A stretch of DNA of 64,000 bases from Psychroflexus montanilacus (GTDB lineage: Bacteria; Bacteroidota; Bacteroidia; Flavobacteriales; Flavobacteriaceae): positions 620,001-684,000 of the forward strand of contig NZ_JAIQZC010000001.1 in NCBI RefSeq assembly GCF_020164535.1, read 5' to 3'. A program made the translations under genes and the position numbers. Below, one piece after another: positions 54,709 through 62,525 of the stretch. The notes beneath the pieces were generated by a model, which worked only from the letters and a program-made list of their open reading frames with translations, ran no database searches and was not told where the DNA came from. Each line of letters starts with the position of its first letter. Position 1 is the first letter of the stretch.

Positions 54709-55728
54709 CTAACCTTTAGTCAGCTCTTCCTCCCAGGAGGCCCCGCTGATGTCGGTTAGTTTTATAGTGTAAGTGCCTGCCGGTAAATCCTGCAGGACTG
54801 GATCTTTAAGCGACAATCTGGCTTTGGCGCCCAGCGGAACCACCAGGCTATGCTGACCAGGCTTGACTTTGGCCACATAATAGTTGGAGATCTGCTCCTC
54901 TCCCATGTTGGCTAAGTCAGTTTGGGTGTAACGCAGTACACTTTGCTGTTGTGCATCCAAAACTTCAATGCCAATGATCCAGGCGCCGTACACATCTACA
55001 CCTTCGGTCCTAAACACATCAAAGCTTACCGCCTCGTGGCTCATCATCGCCTCCGTAATCTCGAGTTTTGGCTTCACCGATTTGTTATGCAAGGTTCCCC
55101 ATAAACCGCCATGAAACACCTGATTGGTCATGAGCGTCAGGCCAAAAATCAGCAGTGATCCTATCAGTACAACTCTTGGAAACAAACGCTCACGAATCGG
55201 CAGAATGCCAGAACCTAACCAGGCAAAAGCTTTGGTTTTGGTCAGGCTATAGTTGTTTTTCATCAGGTAATTGTCCAGTGAATACTTACCACTTCCCGTT
55301 AGGAATAAAACAAAACCGGTGGCAATGCCCAGCACACCAATCTGCCATTCATCCAGGCAGGTGGTACCGATCCAACCCGACCCCAGTAGTATGCCCATGG
55401 CCAGGCCAAAGACCCCAATACTCATAAGTCGGGTAAAGAGTCCAAACATGATAAACAGGCCTACAATCCCTTCTATGATGGTAAAGATGAGCATATTGAT
55501 ATACAGGATATCTGGATTTTCGACCAGGTACTGTATAATGGGTTTGATGCCGAGGGCGTTGGGTAAAAAATGATTAAATTTCTCTCCGATGTAGCCCGCC
55601 TGCTCCGGGTCGAGTTTATCGGCTAAAACCGTGCGTCGCCACAGGGCTGAAAAGTAAGTCCAGCCGACAACCAGTCGGATGGCCAGGGTTAATAAACCCG
55701 CGTCGTTTTTAAGTGATATCGATTTCAT
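54709..55728 (-). CDS. doxDA: Fused thiosulfate:quinone oxidoreductase DoxDA
   Basis: A 339-residue membrane protein. The N-terminal part (about 1-215) is DoxD/DoxX-like with four to five helices (AIRLVVGWTYFSALWRR, MLIFTIIEGIVGLFIMFGLFTRL, IGVLGIATGFVLFLTGSGKYSLDNYL). The C-terminal part (about 215-339) is a beta-rich periplasmic domain like DoxA (GLWGTLHNKSV, YGAWIIGIEVLD, DLPAGTYTIKLTDISG). In archaea the two are separate subunits that oxidise thiosulfate to tetrathionate and pass electrons to quinone; fused forms are known in bacteria. It is the last gene of an operon with DsrE-like and DoxX proteins. Confidence 0.85.
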   Translation of the reverse strand: MKSISLKNDAGLLTLAIRLVVGWTYFSALWRRTVLADKLDPEQAGYIGEKFNHFLPNALGIKPIIQYLVENPDILYINMLIFTIIEGIVGLFIMFGLFTRLMSIGVFGLAMGILLGSGWIGTTCLDEWQIGVLGIATGFVLFLTGSGKYSLDNYLMKNNYSLTKTKAFAWLGSGILPIRERLFPRVVLIGSLLIFGLTLMTNQVFHGGLWGTLHNKSVKPKLEITEAMMSHEAVSFDVFRTEGVDVYGAWIIGIEVLDAQQQSVLRYTQTDLANMGEEQISNYYVAKVKPGQHSLVVPLGAKARLSLKDPVLQDLPAGTYTIKLTDISGASWEEELTKG

Positions 55729-55739
55729 AGGGATTCAGA

Positions 55740-56162
55740 TTAAATGGTGAGACTTATAAATCCTTGTTTCTTCAGCTGGAAACCGTAAAAAATACCGTTC
55801 TCCACCACCTCCAGGTGTTGAGGCAATTCTTCTGGGTTCACTTCAAAAGCCTGAAGCGACAATCCACAGACGTAAACCTTCATCTGCTGTTGAGCAGCCT
55901 GTTTTAGAAGAGCTTGAAAGTCAGTGTTATCTCGAATATCAGCGACGGTTTTTCCGCAAAACACCACCTGAAATTCACCGTAGTTTTCACCGTCTTCTTC
56001 AGCCAGCGAGGTGGCGGTCATAAGGATGGGTTTCAGTTGTTTGATGTTCTTGGACAGCACAACATAGTCGTTTTGATCTGAAGTTGAAGTTTGCGCTTTG
56101 AGTTGAGCAGTTCCCATAATGAGAACGAGTAAAGCGGTGATGTATGTGATTGAATGTTTCAT
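55740..56162 (-). CDS. Exported DsrE-family sulfur-carrier-like protein
   Basis: A 140-residue protein with a signal peptide (1-23, LKAQ). The remainder has the DsrE/F-like alternating fold with two Cys at strand ends: VVFCGKTVADI and VYVCGLSLQAF. DsrE-type proteins carry persulfide sulfur between enzymes. An exported version next to thiosulfate oxidoreductase suggests handling of sulfane sulfur in the periplasm, which is inference. It overlaps the DoxX gene by four bases (ATGA). Confidence 0.8.
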   Translation of the reverse strand: MKHSITYITALLVLIMGTAQLKAQTSTSDQNDYVVLSKNIKQLKPILMTATSLAEEDGENYGEFQVVFCGKTVADIRDNTDFQALLKQAAQQQMKVYVCGLSLQAFEVNPEELPQHLEVVENGIFYGFQLKKQGFISLTI

Positions 56163-56566
56163 TGTTTGTAATTTAAGTTTGAATTTATACTAAAGAATAA
56201 GAGTCCGCCTAGTAGGGCGATGTTTTTAAAAAGAGGCCCCATGCTTTCCACCTGCCCTATTTGTACGGCAAGCGTTATAGGAACCAGTACCGAGATAAGC
56301 ACTATAGCAGCGAGTCGGGTTTTAAAACCTGTCAGCAGGGCAATGCCGGCGATCAGCATCACCACCCCTGAGAGGATGACTGCCATTTTGGGCGTACCAA
56401 GCAGCTGACCAATAAATCCCATTTTGGCATTCTCGAGCCGTTGTATGGTGTTTTCGGTATTGATAAAATGGCTGATGCTAGCGACAATAAAAATGAGGCT
56501 AAGCATCACCCGAAGTAAGACTACTGATGTGTGGCTTACCTGCAGCGTGTTAGGTTTAGATTTCAT
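56159..56566 (-). CDS. DoxX-family membrane protein
   Basis: A 135-residue protein with four hydrophobic helices (about 13-35, 58-78, 83-104 and 112-128). LLRVMLSLIFIVASISHF and the GIALLTGFKTRLAAI segment are typical of DoxX. The start at MKSKPNTL (56566) was chosen over one 31 codons upstream, because the extra residues are unlike DoxX and run into repeat sequence. It is the first gene of the DoxX-DsrE-DoxDA operon. Confidence 0.82.
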   Translation of the reverse strand: MKSKPNTLQVSHTSVVLLRVMLSLIFIVASISHFINTENTIQRLENAKMGFIGQLLGTPKMAVILSGVVMLIAGIALLTGFKTRLAAIVLISVLVPITLAVQIGQVESMGPLFKNIALLGGLLFFSINSNLNYKQ

Positions 56567-56625
56567 TTTAAATGATCTGTGTTTATTGATAACAGTCGCT
56601 GTTGAACACTTAAGGCTTTTGCAAG

Positions 56626-57188
56626 AAAAAAGTTGGTGTTTAGTTTCTCGTGTATGCAAGTCATCGGATAGTCATAGGTCAAAGCGTCGAGAGGAAGGGA
56701 TGTAATTATGAATTTTTAATTTCCTAATTCCTACAACCTAAACCCTCTTTTATATGACTCAAAAACTCACAAACTATTTTCAAAACCTTACTCTCTTTAA
56801 ATCCTCCCTTTAGGGCCGGGGCAAAAAAGTTGGTTTTTAGTTCTCGTATCTTCGAGTCATCGGATAGTCATAGGTCTAATAGCCGAGAGGAAGGGATGTA
56901 ATTATGAATTTTTAATTTCCTAATTCCTACAACCTAAAACCTCTTTTATATGACTCAAAAACTGAAGGACTCACACACTATTTTCCAAACCCTTTTTGTC
57001 TTATAAAAACTCCCTATAGGGCCGGGGCAAAAAGTTGGTTTTTAGTTTTTCGTGTATTCGAGCCTTAGGATAGTCATAGGTCTAATAGCCGAGAGGAAGG
57101 GATGTAATTATGAATTATTAATTTCCTAATTCCTAAAACCTAAACCCTCTTTTATATGACTCAAAAACTCACAAACTATTTTCAAAAC
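56626..57188. repeat. Three tandem copies of a ~200-bp sequence
   Basis: Units begin at about 56626, 56823 and 57029, each opening AAAAAGTTGGTxTTTAG and containing GGATAGTCATAGGTC, GAGAGGAAGGGATGTAATTATGAATT and CTCTTTTATATGACTCAAAAAC. Copies 1 and 2 end in AGGGCCGGGGC; copy 3 is shorter. Differences are small substitutions and indels. No open frame runs through the units. The first copy lies in the promoter region of the DoxX operon. Confidence 0.9.
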
Positions 57189-57255
57189 CTCAGTTAGCTA
57201 ACTGTTTTTACGATTTGTAATTTGATTTAAATACGTTTTTTTGGGTAAGGATTCC

Positions 57256-57624
57256 CTACAGATAAACCTTGAGATTGCTGTAAAGAATATACAATGGCAC
57301 TGAAGAGGCCACCTTTGGTCTTGCGTAGTCGTTTTGAATAGAAGCCTGAAGGAAAGTGGCATCAAAATCTACACTGAAATTGATAGGTCCTGCATAGGAA
57401 AATTGCTTTGCTTCCAGCTTGCTTGTCGTTGCTTTGGCTTGAACAATCTCCTGAGTTTGGCAACTGAATTGTGGTGCAAGCGACTGACTTTTACTCGATA
57501 CCTGAGTCTGTTCGACGCCAAGCTCAGCCTGTACAAAATTTCTAACCTTGCACGGTGAAAGTAATAGCAAAAGGCCGAGACCTAATACAGAATAAACTGA
57601 TGCTATGTTTTTCATTCTTTTCAC
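57256..57624 (-). CDS. Small exported hypothetical protein
   Basis: A 122-residue protein with an N-terminal hydrophobic stretch (YSVLGLGLLLLLSP) followed by CKVRNFVQAELGVEQTQVS. The short piece SPCKVRNFxQxELG recurs in small flavobacterial proteins. The Cys could be a lipid-attachment site but the context is not a clear lipobox. Start may be 57624 or the second Met at 57615. No function is known, and it stands alone after the tandem repeats. Confidence 0.55.
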   Translation of the reverse strand: MKRMKNIASVYSVLGLGLLLLLSPCKVRNFVQAELGVEQTQVSSKSQSLAPQFSCQTQEIVQAKATTSKLEAKQFSYAGPINFSVDFDATFLQASIQNDYARPKVASSVPLYILYSNLKVYL

Positions 57625-57818
57625 TGCGTAAAACTAATGATTCTTATCACCCACCGCTGCCTTTAAGTATTAAAGTTAAATTAAGAATTTCATAAATAAA
57701 ACTGGATCTAAGTCTCAAATTGTGGAAGTCGTCACGTTTGCCAACTCTAAAAAAGCAAGTATGAAGCAGGTGTATTACCAAAAGCTGTATTATTTTTAGG
57801 AACTAAAACCATTACAAA

Positions 57819-58217
57819 ATGCCCTTAAAACTTCATCCCTCCAGACGTATAAATTCCATTACCAAAGACGGGACCAACCCGGAAGTGTATATTTTGCAAA
57901 CCAAAGTGAAAGCAGAGTTATCGATGCAGGAGTTGTGTTACCGCATCAATCAGTCCTGCAGCCTCACTGAAGCCGATGTGCTTGCCTGCATCTCCCAGCT
58001 CAATCATCAGGTCTGGGATGCCTTGCAACAAGGCTATAAAGTAAACCTTGGCGATCTGGGCAGTTTCAAAATGGCGGTGCAGTCAGCCTCCAAACCTCAG
58101 CCCTCAGACTTAAAAAAAAGCGATATCCAGAAGTTAAAAATCAACTACCAGCCCAGCAAACGCCTCAAGAAACAACTGCGAGGTGGTATGGAGATGAAGA
58201 TTGTTTATAAGAAGTAG
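57819..58217 (+). CDS. HU-related DNA-binding protein
   Basis: A 132-residue protein of the HU/IHF-like group common in Bacteroidota. After an N-terminal strand (MPLKLHPSRR), the helical dimerisation part covers MQELCYRINQSCSLTEADVLACISQLNHQV. The strand segment YKVNLGDLGSFKMAVQSAS matches the HU beta-arm base. A basic C-terminal tail (KRLKKQLRGGMEMKIVYKK) fits DNA binding. It likely helps compact or bend DNA. The family B repeats begin eight bases after its stop codon. Confidence 0.82.
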   Translation: MPLKLHPSRRINSITKDGTNPEVYILQTKVKAELSMQELCYRINQSCSLTEADVLACISQLNHQVWDALQQGYKVNLGDLGSFKMAVQSASKPQPSDLKKSDIQKLKINYQPSKRLKKQLRGGMEMKIVYKK

Positions 58218-58225
58218 GGAGGCTA

Positions 58226-58640
58226 TGTCACTTCGAGTGATTTAGTTGCTCGACAAGAGCAAGTAAATAGTATCGAGAAGTACTTTCTTAAAGCATCGAA
58301 TAACTAGAAAAAAGTCTTGCGTTGGGTCGAGTTCTCAAAATGTCAGTTCGAGTGATTTTATGAAATGAAATGGAATAAAGTTGTATCGAGAACTGGATTT
58401 ATACTAAAACATGAAGTAGTTAGAAAAATATATCTGTTAGATCTAGTTCTCAAAATGTCAGTTCGAGTGATTTCATGAAATGAAATGGAATAAAATTGTA
58501 TCGAGAACTGGGTTTATTATAAAAGCATCAAATAACTAGAAAAAAGTCTTGCGTCAGGTCTAGTTCTCGATACTATTCGTTTCGCTACCGCTCCACAAAT
58601 CACTCGAACTGACATTACTCAAAGATTAAATAGAAATTTT
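58226..58640. repeat. Family B dyad repeats, left block
   Basis: Units with outer arms TCAGTTCGAGTGATT / AATCACTCGAACTGACA and inner arms GTATCGAGAACTGG / CTAGTTCTCGATAC. Typical filler is TATGAAATGAAATGGAATAAAATT and CATCGAATAACTAGAAAAAAGTCTTGCGT. About three units are seen, ending at 58615 with the outer right arm. They share their architecture, though not their sequence, with family A. Confidence 0.8.
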
Positions 58641-58667
58641 TTAATTTTAAATAAATCAATTAAACTT

Positions 58668-58955
58668 ATGTATTGTGTTTATATCCTCCTTTGTTCTGAT
58701 CAAACATTTTACACTGGTATAACTTCAAATTTAGACAAGCGGTTACAAGACCATCAAAGCGGTAGGCATTTTGGAAGCTATACTTTTGATAGAAGGCCAG
58801 TTGAATTAAAGTATTATGCTGAATTCACTGAAGTTGAAAGAGCTATCGCTATGGATAAGCAAATCAAAAAATGGTCAAAAGCTAAAAAACAAGCTTTGAT
58901 TGATGGTCAGTTTGAAGACTTACCAAATCTTGCTAAAAAGAAATTTGAGGATTGA
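58668..58955 (+). CDS. Small GIY-YIG nuclease-domain protein embedded in family B repeats
   Basis: A 95-residue single-domain GIY-YIG protein: YCVYILLCSD (GIY strand), TFYTGITSNLDKRLQDHQSG (YIG strand with catalytic Arg), and ERAIAMDKQIKKWSKAKKQALI (Glu-bearing and basic helices). It belongs to the same short group as the gene at 18816 but differs clearly in sequence. The stop codon is followed within four bases by AAATCACT, part of a family B arm, and the upstream repeat ends about 50 bp before the start. The gene is thus enclosed by repeats. Confidence 0.88.
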   Translation: MYCVYILLCSDQTFYTGITSNLDKRLQDHQSGRHFGSYTFDRRPVELKYYAEFTEVERAIAMDKQIKKWSKAKKQALIDGQFEDLPNLAKKKFED

Positions 58956-59500
58956 TTAAATCACTTTTGGATCAGGTCGGGTTCTCGAAATGTCAGTTCG
59001 AGTGTTCCGACAGTTTTTGTCGGGATGTATCGAGAAGTACTTTAGTAAAGCATAAACACCTCTCAAAAGATGTTTCCATCAGGTGGAGTTCTCCAAATGT
59101 CACTTCGAGTGATTTTATGGAATGAAATGGAATAAAATTGTATCGAGAAGTACTTTCGTAAAACATAAATACTTATCAAAAAAAATGTCCGCGTTAAGTC
59201 GAGTTTTCGAAATGTCAGTTCGAGTGATTTTATGAAATGAAATGGAATAAAATTGCATCGAGAAGTACTTTCGTAAAACATAAATACTTATCAAAAAAAA
59301 TGTCCGCGTTAAGTCGAGTTTTCGAAATGTCAGTTCGAGTGATTTTATGAAATGAAATGGAATAAAATTGTATCGAGAACTGGGTTTATACTAAAACATG
59401 AAGTAATTGGAAAAAATACAACCATCAAGTCGATTTCTCGATACTATTCGTTTCGCTACCGCTCCACAAATCACTCGAACTGACAAGGATCGAACTAACA
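58956..59500. repeat. Family B dyad repeats, right block, with a 115-bp exact tandem array
   Basis: Further family B units follow the GIY-YIG gene. Between 59141 and 59370 two consecutive units have a period of exactly 115 bp and are almost identical (TATCGAGAAGTACTTTCG at 59141 and CATCGAGAAGTACTTTCG at 59256, with the next unit start at 59371). The block closes near 59485 with CACTCGAACTGACA. There are no genes. Confidence 0.85.
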
Positions 59501-59530
59501 TAGCTTGAGTCATACTCCATCCTAAAACAA

Positions 59531-60199
59531 TTACTCCATTACATTTTTATTTAGAATATCTGTTTTGGGATAGTTATGTTTAGAACGAGGTGACCATTGA
59601 AAATCGGTGATGACCTCAACATCGAATAACTCCTTTGCCGGGGTGCTTAACAGAACAGCACTAAACTCATCTTCTATCTGTTTTAAATGGTTTAATTCTT
59701 CAAGATTCAATTGCTCTTTGATGGCGAGTTGTCCCAGACTATCTATTTCTTCTGGTTTTACTCCTGCCTTTAAACTTACACTTAGCGCTTTTTGGTGATC
59801 AAGTCTTTGTAAGTAGTAAATTCCATCGATAGAATTATCCACATAAAATGTATTGTATGGATACCTTCCTCCAGTGAGATACATGGCAGCATCCGTCAAA
59901 CATGGTGACGACTTACTGATGATTCTGGTGTTGGTTCGATCGACAGGTCCTTCGGGGTACAACTCTTTAAAAGCTTCATGCAAACCCAGATACCCTAAAA
60001 CCAAACCATCGCATAAATGCCCGTGAAGTTTTACTAAATCATCCAGTTGTATATCTTGAACATGGTTAAGCTGACCTTTTGAAAAGTCAGTGTCTATCAC
60101 TTTGATGGTTGGTGCTTTTGAGGTATTGATAGCTTGAGGAGATTTTGAACAGGACATCCAAAAAAAGCTTATAAAAAAAGTAAGAAGAATGTATTTCAT
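59531..60199 (-). CDS. FmdE-like domain lipoprotein
   Basis: A 222-residue protein with a lipobox (FFWMSCSK, Cys at 17). The core LVKLHGHLCDGLVLGYLGLHEAF is the metal-binding His/Cys segment of the FmdE family (named from formylmethanofuran dehydrogenase subunit E). SSPCLTDAAMYLTGGRYPYNT supplies a second conserved Cys. The C-terminal zinc ribbon of the full-length archaeal protein is absent. In bacteria such stand-alone exported FmdE proteins have no known reaction. It is at the distal end of the minus-strand cluster that begins with the ArsR-type regulator. Confidence 0.75.
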   Translation of the reverse strand: MKYILLTFFISFFWMSCSKSPQAINTSKAPTIKVIDTDFSKGQLNHVQDIQLDDLVKLHGHLCDGLVLGYLGLHEAFKELYPEGPVDRTNTRIISKSSPCLTDAAMYLTGGRYPYNTFYVDNSIDGIYYLQRLDHQKALSVSLKAGVKPEEIDSLGQLAIKEQLNLEELNHLKQIEDEFSAVLLSTPAKELFDVEVITDFQWSPRSKHNYPKTDILNKNVME

Positions 60200-60217
60200 T
60201 TTAAATGAGTTGGCGAT

Positions 60218-60673
60218 TTATTCCTTAATGGTTCCGTATTTTTTGGCTAGAGCCATTTGCCCGGCGTGATAAGCTGTGTGTGAAACGATTCTTCCAAAAG
60301 CTTCGGCCAAAGATTTGGTGCCAAATTCTTCGGTAGTCACTTCTTCTCCCCAGGCATCGTCTCCTTTAGCTTCAATAGCGTTTTGGAGCTGTTCATAAGC
60401 ATAATCACTGATATCTCTAAGCGCTTCAAGATTGGTCCATTTGCCAGTGTCTTTGCCATCAATAACCGTTTTAGCTGTAATTTGTACTCCATCCAACTTG
60501 AACACATTTTTAGCAAAAAGCAATTCAACTTCGGCGATATGCCGTATCAAAAATCCAATAGAATTAGGGCTTTCTCCCAGTGTTTTCCTGAGATCATCTT
60601 CAGAAATAGTATCCAATGGATTGGAAAACCGAGTTCTGGCTTCCTTCCATAAATTCAAATAGTGCTGTGTCAT
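60218..60673 (-). CDS. DinB-family metalloprotein
   Basis: A 151-residue four-helix-bundle protein. Metal-binding His residues are in RHIAEVELLF and in the C-terminal HTAYHAGQMALAKKYG. The start MTQHYLNLWKEAR (60673) was chosen because the 25 upstream codons overlap the end of the permease gene and are not DinB-like. Related proteins use low-molecular-weight thiols such as bacillithiol as cosubstrates, which would suit the redox theme of its neighbours; that link is inferred. It lies 16 bp after the permease gene. Confidence 0.85.
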   Translation of the reverse strand: MTQHYLNLWKEARTRFSNPLDTISEDDLRKTLGESPNSIGFLIRHIAEVELLFAKNVFKLDGVQITAKTVIDGKDTGKWTNLEALRDISDYAYEQLQNAIEAKGDDAWGEEVTTEEFGTKSLAEAFGRIVSHTAYHAGQMALAKKYGTIKE

Positions 60674-60689
60674 CAATAGTGTTTTAGTA

Positions 60690-61667
60690 TTAAAGTAATA
60701 AGTTAAATAAAAACCCTGATAGAATAATGAACAAGGTGACCACCCCAAAAAAGAGGGCGATCAACTTAAGTGACATAACTTTTTTGAGCAAAGTCCCTTC
60801 AGGGATAGATAAACCAACGGTGGCCATCATAAAGGCTATAGCTGTTCCTAGAGGAACACCTTTGGCCACAAAAACCTGAATCACGGGGATAATTCCAGCA
60901 GCATTGGCATACATAGGGACGGCAAGAATAACCGCTAATGGAACTGTCCACCAGGCACCACTGCCCAGATATTCCGCAAAGAAATTTTCCGGGACATAGC
61001 CATGCATCGCTGCTCCTATTCCTATACCGATAAGGACATAGATTAAAATTCCTTTAACCAGGTCCCAGGCATTGCGCGTGATTTCTGGTAAGCGCTGTAC
61101 AAAACTCCTTGGAGTATCATCATAATCAATTTCCTTAGCTTCAGCGTTTTCCAAAATCTTTTGTACCCAATCTGACAACAAAGGCTGTAAATTGAATTTA
61201 CCTAAAATCCATCCACCAAGTGTGCCCAGAATCAATCCGGAACCTACGTAAATAAGGGTGGCTTCCCATCCAAACATTCCTAAGAACATGGCTATAGCTA
61301 CTTCATTGACAAGCGGAGATGTGATTAAAAATGAAAAGGTAACACCGAGTGGAATTCCTCCTTGTACAAAACCTATGAAGAGCGGCACAGAGGAACAGGA
61401 GCAAAAGGGCGTAATAGCTCCAAAGGTAGAAGCAAAAACGTATTCTAATCCGTAAAGTTTTTTACGATTGAGGTAGTTTTTTAATCGCTCGATCGGAAAA
61501 TACATATTGACGATTCCCATCAAGAACACGATTACAAATAAGAGTACCAAAATCTTGATCGTATCGTAAACGAAAAAGTTTAAAGCAGCACCCAAATCAG
61601 ATTCGGCTGCAATATCAAAGACTTGGTAGATCAACCAGTCTGCAAATTTTTGCGTCCATTCGAACAT
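60690..61667 (-). CDS. ArsP/DUF318-type permease
   Basis: A 325-residue membrane protein with eight or more helices. The conserved TPFCSCSSVPLFIGFVQGGIP segment (residues about 84-104) carries the paired Cys typical of this permease family, which includes the trivalent organoarsenical exporter ArsP and many uncharacterised members. A second repeat has PMYANAAGIIPVIQVFVAKGVPLGTAIAFMM. Two inverted halves are evident. Lying below an ArsR-type regulator and a CxxC thioredoxin, export of an arsenical or a thiol-linked compound is plausible. It starts six bases upstream of the rhodanese gene's end. Confidence 0.85.
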   Translation of the reverse strand: MFEWTQKFADWLIYQVFDIAAESDLGAALNFFVYDTIKILVLLFVIVFLMGIVNMYFPIERLKNYLNRKKLYGLEYVFASTFGAITPFCSCSSVPLFIGFVQGGIPLGVTFSFLITSPLVNEVAIAMFLGMFGWEATLIYVGSGLILGTLGGWILGKFNLQPLLSDWVQKILENAEAKEIDYDDTPRSFVQRLPEITRNAWDLVKGILIYVLIGIGIGAAMHGYVPENFFAEYLGSGAWWTVPLAVILAVPMYANAAGIIPVIQVFVAKGVPLGTAIAFMMATVGLSIPEGTLLKKVMSLKLIALFFGVVTLFIILSGFLFNLLL

Positions 61668-61673
61668 CAGATT

Positions 61674-62120
61674 TTACTTTTTGAAATTTCTAATAAAATT
61701 TTTAGCCTTGTCACCACGCAAATGATCAGCAAGCCCCAGCAAACCGTCTTTTAAATAAGCTACTTCGTAGCCTTTGCTCTTTAAGTACATCATCGCCAGG
61801 ATAGCTCTATCCTTGTGTGGACAGGCAGTAACAATGCGTTTGTCTTTTGGCAGTTCCACATAGCGTTGGGGCAAAGTGGAAAGGGGCATTTTTATAGCGT
61901 AATCCATCTGCCATGCGGCTTGTTCTTCTTCAAAACGGATGTCGACTAAAACCACCTCATCATCTTGCAATAACTGAACAATTTGCTCTGAAGAGATCTT
62001 CATCTCCTTTCGGCTTTCATAGGTATAGTTCGACAGGTAATTATCCAGTTCGGTTTGCGCAGAAACTGATGCCACGTTTAGGAATATAAAACCTAAAATA
62101 AGGAATTGAATTGTTTTCAT
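61674..62120 (-). CDS. Exported rhodanese-domain protein
   Basis: A 148-residue protein with a signal peptide (MKTIQFLILGFIFLNVASVSAQ). The rhodanese fold shows VVLVDIRFEEEQAAW and the active-site loop TACPHKDRAILAM with the catalytic Cys. The loop sequence is unusual (CPHKDRA), so the sulfur acceptor may not be cyanide or thiol as in standard rhodaneses. A Met three codons earlier (62129) is an alternative start. Periplasmic location complements the cytosolic rhodanese just upstream. Confidence 0.82.
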   Translation of the reverse strand: MKTIQFLILGFIFLNVASVSAQTELDNYLSNYTYESRKEMKISSEQIVQLLQDDEVVLVDIRFEEEQAAWQMDYAIKMPLSTLPQRYVELPKDKRIVTACPHKDRAILAMMYLKSKGYEVAYLKDGLLGLADHLRGDKAKNFIRNFKK

Positions 62121-62145
62121 AGCATTCATTTTAGAAACAACGGGA

Positions 62146-62517
62146 TCAATTACAACAACCTGAGTCGGTAGGATTGACTTCTGCCAGATCTCCTTTAACA
62201 GGAAAGCCTTTAGATTCCCATTTTATAATACCCCCGTCTAAGTTTTTCACCTCTTTATAGCCTTTATTACTGAGATAATAGGCCGCTTTTAGACTCCTTA
62301 CTCCACTCCTGCACACCATCACTATCGATTGGTCTTTAGGAATTTCTGCATAGCGTTCTTCAAATTCTGTCAAGGGGATATGAAGTATATTCTTCACATC
62401 AAAACTAAGTTTATCGACTTCTTCTTTTTCTCTCACATCCACCAAAAAACCCCCTTCTTTTTCAAACTGAGCAGTGGTGGTTGGGCAACTATTTATTATT
62501 TGTGTCGTGTTCATCAT
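62146..62517 (-). CDS. Cytosolic rhodanese-like sulfurtransferase
   Basis: A 123-residue single-domain rhodanese with LVDVREKEEVDKL and the active-site loop VMVCRSGVRSLKAAYYL, whose Cys carries the persulfide. NLDGGIIKWESKGFP completes the fold. The C-terminus DSGCCN adds a vicinal Cys pair that could pass sulfur or bind a metalloid. No signal peptide is present. It lies eight bases downstream of the monooxygenase-like gene and 25 bases upstream of the exported rhodanese. Confidence 0.88.
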   Translation of the reverse strand: MMNTTQIINSCPTTTAQFEKEGGFLVDVREKEEVDKLSFDVKNILHIPLTEFEERYAEIPKDQSIVMVCRSGVRSLKAAYYLSNKGYKEVKNLDGGIIKWESKGFPVKGDLAEVNPTDSGCCN

Positions 62518-62525
62518 CTGTAGTT

